A program made the position numbers and the translations under genes. From positions 1 through 16,807 of the forward strand of contig CAZVRJ010000051.1 in NCBI GenBank assembly GCA_964629885.1: a stretch of 16,807 bases of DNA. The letters are read 5' to 3'. The DNA is from CAYWCV01 sp964629885 (lineage in GTDB: Bacteria; Bacteroidota; Rhodothermia; Balneolales; CAYWCV01). Below the pieces are notes generated by a model that did no database searches, was not told where the DNA came from, and saw only the letters and a program-made list of their open reading frames with translations. The first letter of the stretch is position 1, and each line of letters starts with the position of its first letter. This document shows positions 1-6,322 of this stretch, one piece after another.

Positions 1-25
1 GATTTTACGACGAAATCTCCCCCTT

Positions 26-1219
26 ATGAAAAAGCGCTTTCTCGTACTCATCCCCCTGCTGGCCTTTGTAGGCTGCACTCCAAATAGTTCACCGAAGCTA
101 GGAATAGCAACGTTGGAGGCGAGGCTCATCTCATTGAGCACACAGCCCGATGCATTTCAGGCGGTGTGGGATTCCCTCAAGCTGACCCAGAACATCCCCT
201 TTGTGATGGGCGACTCCATCATGTTCATCTATCACGGCGATGCAGACTCGGTGGCTTGGGCGGGCGACTGGAACCGCTGGGGCAACGAACAAACCGAGTT
301 GGCAATCGGAACCGAAGTTGCCGAAGGGCTCTTTACCTACAAACGACGATTTAATCCAAAGTCGAGGCTGGATTACATAGTGGTAGTCGATGGCGAATGG
401 ATACTCGATCCAGGCAACGTGCATGTTCAGTATAGCGGATTTGGTCCCAACTCAGAACTTCGGATGAGTGCTTGGGAGTTGGATTCCATTACGGTCGAGC
501 GCCCGAATATCGCAAAGGGCACACTGTCCGAGGTTATGATCACCGAAAGCAAGGAGATGGGCTACAAGGTCGCATGGCAGGTCTATGTACCGCCGGCCGG
601 ACTCGAACCGCCCTACCGGGTCATTTACGTCACCGACGGGCAGCAATACTCCGATCCCTTGCAGGGCGGCTTGCCCACCGTGCTCGACAACTTGCATGCC
701 GACGGTGCGATCGAGCCGACCATGGCCGTGTTTATTGATCCACGCGATCCCGACACTGGCGAGAATCGTCGTAGACCGGAGCTTGTTTTGCATCAGCCCT
801 TCCAGGATTTCATCGACAAGGAGCTCATTCCGCTGGTCGACTCCACCTATCAGACTATCGACAGCCCCGAGGGACGCGCCATCTTGGGCACCTCCCTCGG
901 AGGACTCAACGCCACCTACACCCTCATGGTGCTCAAGCACCGCTTTGCCTTCGCCGGGGCCCATTCGCCCGCTTACCGGTATAACGATTCACACGAGGCC
1001 ATCTTCGAGATGGCCAGAAACCATGATTTCACGGGACAGCGCATCATCATGAACTCCGGAAATGTATTCGACACTGAGGTCGGCGCGAGAGAGATGGTCG
1101 AAATCCTTCGTTCACGGAACGTCGACTACAAGTACTACGAGGTGCCCGAGGGCCACTCTTGGGGCAACTGGCGCGCCTTCATGGACGAAATGGTGCTGGG
1201 ATTCTGGGGGCGAAAATAG
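26..1219 (+). CDS. Lipoprotein esterase with N-terminal CBM48-like domain (esterase D / enterochelin esterase-like)
   Basis: Predicted cell-envelope serine esterase of 397 residues. A basic start (MKKR), a hydrophobic run and FVGC with Cys17 form a lipoprotein signal, so the mature protein should be lipid-anchored. Residues about 55-150 look like an immunoglobulin-like carbohydrate-binding/AMPK-type (CBM48, Fes N-terminal) domain, with WAGDWNRWG as its hallmark. Residues about 165-395 are an alpha/beta-hydrolase of the esterase D family (PF00756). The nucleophile elbow is GTSLGG with Ser290, the likely catalytic His is His377 in EGHSWGNWR, and Asp349 may be the acid. FIDPRDPDTGENRRR resembles the conserved Arg-rich loop before the elbow. 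In this family such proteins cleave siderophore or acyl/feruloyl esters; the substrate here is unknown. There is no clear Shine-Dalgarno site. ATG at 26 is chosen because it gives an intact lipoprotein signal. Confidence 0.87.
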   Translation: MKKRFLVLIPLLAFVGCTPNSSPKLGIATLEARLISLSTQPDAFQAVWDSLKLTQNIPFVMGDSIMFIYHGDADSVAWAGDWNRWGNEQTELAIGTEVAEGLFTYKRRFNPKSRLDYIVVVDGEWILDPGNVHVQYSGFGPNSELRMSAWELDSITVERPNIAKGTLSEVMITESKEMGYKVAWQVYVPPAGLEPPYRVIYVTDGQQYSDPLQGGLPTVLDNLHADGAIEPTMAVFIDPRDPDTGENRRRPELVLHQPFQDFIDKELIPLVDSTYQTIDSPEGRAILGTSLGGLNATYTLMVLKHRFAFAGAHSPAYRYNDSHEAIFEMARNHDFTGQRIIMNSGNVFDTEVGAREMVEILRSRNVDYKYYEVPEGHSWGNWRAFMDEMVLGFWGRK

Positions 1220-1279
1220 CTCTTGTCCAATCAGTCCCACTTCGTTAGTTTCAGTGATCTTCAAACATAATCCGCACTC

Positions 1280-2536
1280 ATGACGCCGCTTTTTACAAAC
1301 GACGCCGTAGTCCTGGCCATCCTCTTCGGAATCTTGGCCACCGTTTTCGTGACCTCACACAGCGAACGCCCCGTTTTCAAGAAATTTTACACCTACATCC
1401 CTGCCCTACTACTCTGCTATTTCGTGCCAAGCCTCTTCAACTCGGCAGGGATCATCTCGGGCGACGCCTCCCAACTCTACTTCATAGCATCGCGGTATCT
1501 GCTCCCCGCCTCGCTGGTGCTGCTCACCATCAGCATCGACATCAAGGGGATCCTCAATCTGGGACCCAAAGCCCTGATCATGTTCCTCGCCGGAACGGTC
1601 GGCATCATGTTCGGCGGACCCATCGCCATGGCCATTGTCGGACTAGTATCGCCTGAAACCGTGGGCGGCGAGGGTCCGGATGCCGTCTGGCGCGGACTCG
1701 CAACCGTGGCCGGCAGCTGGATCGGCGGTGGCGCCAACCAGACCGCCATGAAAGAGGTCTGGGGCGTGAGCGACAACCTCTTCTCGGCCATGATCACCGT
1801 CGACGTGGTGGTTGCCAACATTTGGATGGCATTCCTGCTCTACGGCGCCGGTAACTCCGCGAAGGTGGACAAATGGCTGAAGGCGGATTCCAGTGCCATC
1901 ACCGACGTGCAACAGCGCATCGAGGCGTATAAGGCATCTATTGCGAAAATCCCTTCGCTAACTGATCTGGTGGTAATCTGCGCCGTTGGTTTCGGCATCA
2001 CGGGCGTCGCCCACATGATGGCCGACATCATTGTGCCAGCCTTAAGGGCTCAGGCTGAGGTCCACCACTGGATCACGGACTTCAGCCTCGATTCCAGCTT
2101 CTTCTGGATTATCGTAGTAGCAACCACAGGTGGACTCATTCTCTCCTTCACGAAAACACGCCAACTCGAAGGCGCGGGTGCATCCAAAGTCGGCAGCTTG
2201 CTACTCTACGTGTTGGTGGCCACCATCGGGATGAAGATGAACCTGCTGGCCATCTTCGACAACCCGGGTTTGTTTGTCGTAGGTCTGCTGTGGATGCTGA
2301 TCCACGTCTCCATCATGCTCGGAGTGGGCAAGCTCATCAAAGCCCCGTTCTTTTTCGTGGCCGTGGGCAGCCAGGCCAACGTCGGCGGAGCCGCATCGGC
2401 TCCTATCGTGGCAAGTGCATTTCACCCGGCATTGGCACCCGTCGGTGTTTTACTGGCCGTGTTCGGATACGCCCTCGGAACGTATGGCGCCTACCTAAGC
2501 GCGTTGATGATGAGCGTAATAGCCGGCGGACCCTGA
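1280..2536 (+). CDS. DUF819 family integral membrane protein (YjcL-like)
   Basis: Integral inner-membrane protein of 418 residues with about ten hydrophobic segments spread along its length. Two motifs typical of DUF819 are visible: GSWIGGGANQTAMKE around residues 148-162, and GSQANVGGAASAPIVA around 361-376. The two Gly/Ala/Asn-rich repeats occupy equivalent places in the two halves, consistent with an inverted-repeat transporter-like fold. The family has no firmly established function; transport of a small solute or ion is an inference. A soluble, charged loop (about residues 193-222, VDKWLKAD onward) separates the halves. The gene begins 60 bp after the esterase and could be co-transcribed with it, although no Shine-Dalgarno site is obvious. 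It ends 1 bp from the 3' end of the opposing hydrolase gene. Confidence 0.88.
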   Translation: MTPLFTNDAVVLAILFGILATVFVTSHSERPVFKKFYTYIPALLLCYFVPSLFNSAGIISGDASQLYFIASRYLLPASLVLLTISIDIKGILNLGPKALIMFLAGTVGIMFGGPIAMAIVGLVSPETVGGEGPDAVWRGLATVAGSWIGGGANQTAMKEVWGVSDNLFSAMITVDVVVANIWMAFLLYGAGNSAKVDKWLKADSSAITDVQQRIEAYKASIAKIPSLTDLVVICAVGFGITGVAHMMADIIVPALRAQAEVHHWITDFSLDSSFFWIIVVATTGGLILSFTKTRQLEGAGASKVGSLLLYVLVATIGMKMNLLAIFDNPGLFVVGLLWMLIHVSIMLGVGKLIKAPFFFVAVGSQANVGGAASAPIVASAFHPALAPVGVLLAVFGYALGTYGAYLSALMMSVIAGGP

Positions 2537-2537
2537 C

Positions 2538-3368
2538 CTATATCCGCTTCTTCATCCAGTCGACAATCTCGGAAATGAGTGCGGGTCCTTCGGGTTCGTT
2601 CAAGATTTCGTGGCGGGCCTCGGGCACCGGCACATAGGTCTTGTCGGTCGACCGAACCAAGCTCAACAGCTGCTCCGACCCTGCCGGCGCCGCTAGTCCG
2701 TCGCGCTCGCCATGCCCCACCCAGATGGGCCGGTCGATCGCCGGGGCAGCAACCAGCGCCATCCTGCCAGCACGGATGAGCTGCCATCCCATGCCGAAAC
2801 GGACTTTCCCTATATAATTGAGCGGATCGTCCTTGTATTTACTGCTTGCGTTGGGGTCACGACTCACATCGCTGGCCTTAAGTGGCATAAACGGAAACTT
2901 GGGTATAATTGCCGCCGGTATGGGCGACAGTAGCTGTAGGAATTTCGGAGTGTTTGCAATGATCAGGGAGGGTCCGCTAAGAATAATACCCTTAATGCGC
3001 TCCTGCAGGGCTGATGCAACCATGATCGCGATGGCCCCTCCCATGCTATGTCCGAACACAAAGGTAGGGATGGTCTTTTGTTGGCTCAGTATTTCCTGCA
3101 GCAGGTTGACGGCGTCGTCGACAGCAATTTCAATCTTTGGGATGTACCCACGGGTTCCATCAGATTGGCCGTGGCCGATGTGGTCGGGGGCAACCACGCG
3201 GATGGATGCCTCGCAACAGGCCTTCGCGAACGGCTCGTAACGCAGTGCATGCTCTGCATATCCATGCAAAAGCAACACCTGGGCAATAGGCTCGCCATCG
3301 GGCTCCCATACATGAATGAAATACGGCAATCCAGATGTTGAAGTCGAACGGCGAGTCGTGTAATTCAT
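2538..3368 (-). CDS. Alpha/beta hydrolase, monoacylglycerol lipase-like (Hydrolase_4 / serine aminopeptidase S33 type)
   Basis: Soluble 276-residue alpha/beta hydrolase with no signal peptide. The oxyanion-hole strand LLLHGYAEHALRY (HG at residues 35-36), DHIGHGQSDG (62-71) and the nucleophile elbow FGHSMGG with Ser108 are the classic layout of bacterial monoacylglycerol lipases and lysophospholipase L2-like enzymes. The triad is probably completed by Asp223 in GHGERDGLA and His253 in EARHEILNE. A lid-like insertion with hydrophobic and Pro-rich segments lies between about 133 and 200. Expected role: hydrolysis of monoacylglycerol or lysolipid esters in the cytoplasm; the substrate is inferred from the family. 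The gene diverges from the 3464 gene and converges on the DUF819 gene. Confidence 0.86.
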   Translation of the reverse strand: MNYTTRRSTSTSGLPYFIHVWEPDGEPIAQVLLLHGYAEHALRYEPFAKACCEASIRVVAPDHIGHGQSDGTRGYIPKIEIAVDDAVNLLQEILSQQKTIPTFVFGHSMGGAIAIMVASALQERIKGIILSGPSLIIANTPKFLQLLSPIPAAIIPKFPFMPLKASDVSRDPNASSKYKDDPLNYIGKVRFGMGWQLIRAGRMALVAAPAIDRPIWVGHGERDGLAAPAGSEQLLSLVRSTDKTYVPVPEARHEILNEPEGPALISEIVDWMKKRI

Positions 3369-3463
3369 AACCTAGAATCGATATTCCTGATGAAGTATGA
3401 TGCTTGTCATAAGCAGTCTGTCTGCCAAGTGCGTATATTGACAATAAGAAGAATATTACAATT
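3369..3463. promoter_or_regulatory. Divergent intergenic region, probable back-to-back promoters
   Basis: These 95 bp separate the start of the minus-strand hydrolase from the start of the plus-strand beta-lactamase-like gene, so promoters for both should lie here. The right half is AT-rich. TATATTGA at about 3435-3442 loosely resembles the Bacteroidota -7 element (TAnnTTTG), but I find no partner TTTG box at the right distance. No operator-like inverted repeat is evident. Confidence 0.3.
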
Positions 3464-4699
3464 ATGATCCGTATCGCAAAATTCCTTGGCATTTTTTTAC
3501 TCGTTGCAACGAGCCTGTTCGGTGGTATATACTGGCTCAATAAATCGGCGATCGACGCTGTGCTACGCAACGATTTATTTGAGGGAACCGAGTATGTGCC
3601 AATGACCTACTCGCTCAAAGGGCTCGTCGAGTACCTGGCTGCTGACCCCGATTCCTACAGTTTGGTATCGTTACGTGCCGATAAGCCCGATAGCAGTGTG
3701 TTTTTCAATGCCGACACCCGACGGTCGCTGGGCAACCTGGCACATCTGCTGCTCATCGCAGGCTACGTTGATGCCGTGGGCGAAGGCCAAGTTGATTCTA
3801 CGACTCTTGTCGACATCGCCCAACTCGAACAGCTGCAGGTCCCCCGTTTTGAAGTAAATCGTTTCAAAGACGACATCGGCAAATTGCGCAAGCTTGAGAA
3901 TCCATCAATCGAAGACGTGGCTCGTATGCTTGCCGAAAACAATAACACGGTGTTCGCCGACTATCTGTACCAATTCTTGGGTGTAGAGAGGGTCAAGAAC
4001 ATTCCTAGTCGTTTTGGATTGGTAAACGTCGAAGCTCCACTTCCCTGGTCTGGTATTGTCACAGCGTGGGATCCACGAATTCAAGAGCGTCCATTCGAAA
4101 TGCTGCATGGCGATTATGCAAGCATCTGCGAAACTTGCTACCATGAAAAGATCACCGAATTTGGCCAACGTTACATGAATGACGTCACTTGGCGCGACTC
4201 TGTGGCTGCAAGAATCGGTCGCGGTCATGACATATTATTCGCCGAGGAAAAAATCCGGAATAGCTACACCACCAGGGCAGTTCCCAGAGAACTCGCGGCA
4301 TTCATGGCAGAGCTTGTGCACGGCGACGCACTTTCAGAAAATGCCCGTAACCATTTGGGCAGCATCTTGAGCTGGCCCATGAAGAACAGCAAGACCGCCC
4401 GGGAGTTTTCGAGCTATATGGCCATCTACGACAGTCGGATGGGGTTTCTGGCCGGCATTGATTTTGGAATCCTTCCCGGTGAAACGGAGCCGGTAAGCCA
4501 GGTGTTAATCATGGAAAACATACCAGTAGGTCTGTTCATGCATTTGTCGAGCAACCTGATGACCCAAGACTTTCAGCAGCGCTTGATTTGGGATCCGGAT
4601 CTGTCAAGAGTTGCATATAGCAGCCTTAACGGAACATCGACGAATCAGACAGGATTATCGCACCTCGGCAAAACGTCGAATCTAAAAAGCTTAGAATAG
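3464..4699 (+). CDS. Membrane-anchored class A beta-lactamase-like protein, predicted catalytically inactive
   Basis: Protein of 411 residues with an N-terminal membrane anchor or uncleaved signal (residues 5-25), placing the rest outside the cytoplasm. The pattern of serine hydrolases of the class A beta-lactamase type can be followed. FNAD (81-84) is followed at the usual six-residue distance by the position of the SxxK motif, then LLLIAGYVDAVGEGQVD as in the helix after the active serine. DVARMLAENNNT...ADYL matches the helix carrying the SDN loop, and SRMGFLAG (about 324-331) matches the K(T/G)G strand. The key residues are not there: Ser and Lys of SxxK are Asn91 and His94, SDN reads Asn159-Asn160-Asn161, and the Lys of KTG is Arg325. 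A CETC motif (222-225) could form a disulfide. It heads a cluster with a kinase-like and a small membrane protein. The fold assignment is by eye; a sensor or scaffold role is speculation. Confidence 0.6.
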   Translation: MIRIAKFLGIFLLVATSLFGGIYWLNKSAIDAVLRNDLFEGTEYVPMTYSLKGLVEYLAADPDSYSLVSLRADKPDSSVFFNADTRRSLGNLAHLLLIAGYVDAVGEGQVDSTTLVDIAQLEQLQVPRFEVNRFKDDIGKLRKLENPSIEDVARMLAENNNTVFADYLYQFLGVERVKNIPSRFGLVNVEAPLPWSGIVTAWDPRIQERPFEMLHGDYASICETCYHEKITEFGQRYMNDVTWRDSVAARIGRGHDILFAEEKIRNSYTTRAVPRELAAFMAELVHGDALSENARNHLGSILSWPMKNSKTAREFSSYMAIYDSRMGFLAGIDFGILPGETEPVSQVLIMENIPVGLFMHLSSNLMTQDFQQRLIWDPDLSRVAYSSLNGTSTNQTGLSHLGKTSNLKSLE

Positions 4700-4704
4700 A
4701 GGAG
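4699..4704 (+). promoter_or_regulatory. Ribosome binding site of the cytidylate kinase-like gene, overlapping the upstream stop
   Basis: GAGGAG lies 7 nt before the ATG at 4712 and shares its first G with the TAG stop of the preceding gene. Strong Shine-Dalgarno sites are rare in this window, so it stands out. It suggests translation of the two genes is coupled. Confidence 0.7.
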
Positions 4705-4711
4705 ATTAATT

Positions 4712-5428
4712 ATGTCATCGTTAGACACAAAAATTACACCAAAACTAGAATCCAGCTTCAAATTTCAAGTTTCGAAGTTAGATCACGGAATACATCGCAA
4801 ATTCCACGTCGAAACTCGTTACCCTTCCATCACTATTAGTCGCGAGTTCGGCTGCGAAGGTTATCCACTTGCACATAAATTGGCAGAATTATTGTCAAAG
4901 CAAGGTAACGAGTGGAATATCTACAACCGAGATGTGTTCGACCAGATATCGGATAGCGCTGAGCTTACCGAAAAGCTTCTCGAAGAGATCAAGGCTGAGC
5001 GCCGAAATCAACTACAGCAGTATCTCGACCAGATGTTTGCCCACACACCAACCGAATTGGTGCGCTTCAAGAAACTGGCTCAGAACATCCGTGCCGTAAC
5101 CACGAAGGGACATGCCATCGTAGTTGGTGCAGGTGGCGCCATTATTGGGCAAGATGACAAAAACCAATTCCATGTCCGACTCATCGCATCAATGGACTTC
5201 AAGATATCGCGTCTGCGTCCTTTGGTACACGATTTATCAACCACGGAGCTGATCGAAACCATCGATCACACCAACAGCAAACGGGTTGAGTTCATCAGGG
5301 AGTTTACAAACCGCGACATCAAAGAAGAGAAATACTACGACATGGTGATCAACAACGACCGCTTCAGTGTTGAAGAGATGGCCGAATTGATCATCGCCGC
5401 CATGAAAATCCGCGGACTTGTTCACTGA
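4712..5428 (+). CDS. Cytidylate kinase-like family protein (PF13189 type)
   Basis: Cytoplasmic P-loop-like protein of 238 residues. ITISREFGCEGYPLAHKLAE (41-60) is the N-terminal signature of the cytidylate kinase-like family, in which the usual GxxGxGKS/T P-loop is replaced by a Ser-Arg-Glu/Gln-(Y/F)-Gly form. VVGAGGAII (137-145) corresponds to the family's GRGG segment, and RLIASMDFKISRLR (156-169) to the strand and helix after the NMP-binding part. The C-terminal YYDMVINNDRFSVEEMAELI is also typical. Residues 1-36 are an extra N-terminal tail rich in Lys and Ser. Members of this family are often annotated as kinases without a proven substrate; CMP phosphorylation should not be assumed. The gene follows the beta-lactamase-like gene by 12 bp with a strong Shine-Dalgarno site and is followed by a membrane protein, so the three are probably one operon. 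Confidence 0.82.
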   Translation: MSSLDTKITPKLESSFKFQVSKLDHGIHRKFHVETRYPSITISREFGCEGYPLAHKLAELLSKQGNEWNIYNRDVFDQISDSAELTEKLLEEIKAERRNQLQQYLDQMFAHTPTELVRFKKLAQNIRAVTTKGHAIVVGAGGAIIGQDDKNQFHVRLIASMDFKISRLRPLVHDLSTTELIETIDHTNSKRVEFIREFTNRDIKEEKYYDMVINNDRFSVEEMAELIIAAMKIRGLVH

Positions 5429-5438
5429 TACATCTACC

Positions 5439-5443
5439 AGGAG
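5439..5443 (+). promoter_or_regulatory. Ribosome binding site of the small membrane protein gene
   Basis: AGGAG lies 6 nt upstream of ATG 5450, in the 21-bp gap after the kinase-like gene. It supports this start and the reading of 3464-5932 as one translated cluster. Confidence 0.65.
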
Positions 5444-5449
5444 TAATCG

Positions 5450-5932
5450 ATGAGGGGAAAACGAATAGTAGGATTTATTTACTGGCTTTTACCCGCGTAT
5501 CTCCTGTTTCAGTCGGTATATCAGATCCAGGTGCTGCGCGGCCTCGAAAAGACCTACGAGCTAGGCGAAAGCTATGTGGCCGAGGTTGTCGATTTTCGTC
5601 TGAAGAATATGCAGGCGCAATCAAACGGCATCATTGAACTGAAGTTTGATATTGCCGGAGGAGAAACCGTGCAGAAGCGGATGACACTACCCATACAGCT
5701 TGCGGCGCAAACGCGTCAGTACGGCAAGATGCCAGTAAGATACCTAGCCGACTCACCTCAGCCAATCGTGATGATCCCGACCTACGTTTTCCACCACAAT
5801 ATGGTGAGAATCAACGTGGCCATTCTGTTGAGCTCATTCCTCGGGACTCTGATCATAGGGTTCTTCGTATTGCGCTGGTCCAGAAAGATTGGCACAGAGC
5901 CTGAGCTAAAGATCGAACGCGTAGATATCTGA
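5450..5932 (+). CDS. Small two-helix membrane protein, DUF3592-like
   Basis: Protein of 160 residues with one hydrophobic helix at about 6-24 and a second at about 119-142, bracketing a soluble region of about 90 residues predicted to be mostly beta. The layout (helix, extracytoplasmic beta domain containing YVAEVVDF and MPVRYLADSPQ, helix, short charged tail) resembles DUF3592-type proteins, in which a GxxVxVxYxPxxP-like strand precedes the second helix. No catalytic motif is visible and the function is unknown. It is the last gene of the cluster begun at 3464. Its TGA stop is embedded in the first bases of the repeat element that follows (TGACCGCGG). Confidence 0.72.
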   Translation: MRGKRIVGFIYWLLPAYLLFQSVYQIQVLRGLEKTYELGESYVAEVVDFRLKNMQAQSNGIIELKFDIAGGETVQKRMTLPIQLAAQTRQYGKMPVRYLADSPQPIVMIPTYVFHHNMVRINVAILLSSFLGTLIIGFFVLRWSRKIGTEPELKIERVDI

Positions 5933-5985
5933 CCGCGGACATAGGGGATAAGCAGACCGTAGATAGATCAATTATCAGAAGAACG

Positions 5986-6028
5986 TAGATCAATAAGATC
6001 TTTTCGATCATTTGATCTGATTGATCTA
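5986..6028. repeat. Imperfect inverted repeat (15-bp arms, 13-nt loop)
   Basis: TAGATCAATAAGATC (5986-6000) and GATCTGATTGATCTA (6014-6028) are inverse complements at 14 of 15 positions, around the loop TTTTCGATCATTT. The hairpin could form in RNA from either strand and may help end transcription from both convergent genes. It is not followed by a run of T on either strand, so it is not a textbook intrinsic terminator. Confidence 0.65.
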
Positions 6029-6053
6029 TGTTAAGCTCTTCCGCTCTTCCGCT

Positions 6054-6319
6054 CCTCTGATCCTATGATTCTATTGATCTCGTTGATCCGCGCTCTGCAT
6101 TATCCGCGCTCCGCTCCTCTGATCCTATGATTCTATTGATCTCGTTGATCCGCGCTCTGCATTANNNNNNNNNNNNNNNNNNNNNNNNNNNNNNNNNNNN
6201 NNNNNNNNNNNNNNNNNNNNNNNNNNNNNNNNNNNNNNNNNNNNNNNNNNNNNNNNNNNNNNNNCCTCTGATCCTATGATTCTATTGATCTCGTTGATCC
6301 GCGCTCTGCATTATCCGCG
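6054..6319. repeat. 62-bp tandem repeat array, interrupted by an assembly gap
   Basis: The unit begins CCTCTGATCCTATGATTCTA and is 62 bp long. Copy 1 is 6054-6115, copy 2 starts at 6116 and runs into the gap after 49 bases, and the last copy starts at 6265 and diverges after 55 bases at TCCGCG. All visible bases of the three copies are identical, which points to recent amplification or to continuing homogenisation. The true copy number is hidden by the gap. Confidence 0.93.
6165..6264. other. Assembly gap (100 N)
   Basis: Exactly 100 N, the conventional filler for a scaffold gap of unknown size. It lies between copies of the same 62-bp repeat, so the assembler most likely failed on the array. 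The missing sequence may be more repeat copies or something inserted in them. Confidence 0.97.
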
Positions 6320-6322
6320 GTC

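Larger units (their letters stand above)
5931..6322. repeat. Non-coding convergent intergenic repeat element with inverted ends
   Basis: The whole stretch between the stop codons of two convergent genes is repetitive and has no credible reading frame. It begins with GACCGCGGA (5931-5939) and ends with the inverse complement TCCGCGGTC (6314-6322). The left end overlaps the TGA of the upstream gene, and the right end abuts the TAA of the opposing gene. Inside are degenerate 8-9-bp steps beginning with GATC or GATT (5988-6030 and again within each 62-bp unit), three 8-bp steps of GCTCTTCC type (about 6036-6058), a hairpin-forming inverted repeat and a 62-bp tandem array broken by an assembly gap. 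Short GCGGAT/GATCAA words of this kind recur between genes in some Bacteroidota and Chlorobi. A role in transcription termination or insulation between the convergent genes is possible but unproven. Confidence 0.75.

Noticed and set aside
452..964. Antisense reading frame of 170 codons inside the esterase gene
   Set aside because: It lies fully under a well-supported gene, has no recognisable domain or start signal, and reflects the GC-rich codon pattern of the real frame.
1477..1821. Antisense reading frames under the DUF819 gene
   Set aside because: Composition is the mirror of a hydrophobic membrane protein (Thr/Ala/Met/Pro-rich), with no domain and no promoter.
3464..4699. Active beta-lactamase or resistance gene
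   Set aside because: The active-site Ser and Lys, the SDN loop and the KTG lysine are all replaced, so hydrolysis of beta-lactams is not expected.
6054..6319. CRISPR array
   Set aside because: The repeats are directly contiguous 62-bp units with no spacers, and there are no cas genes in the window.
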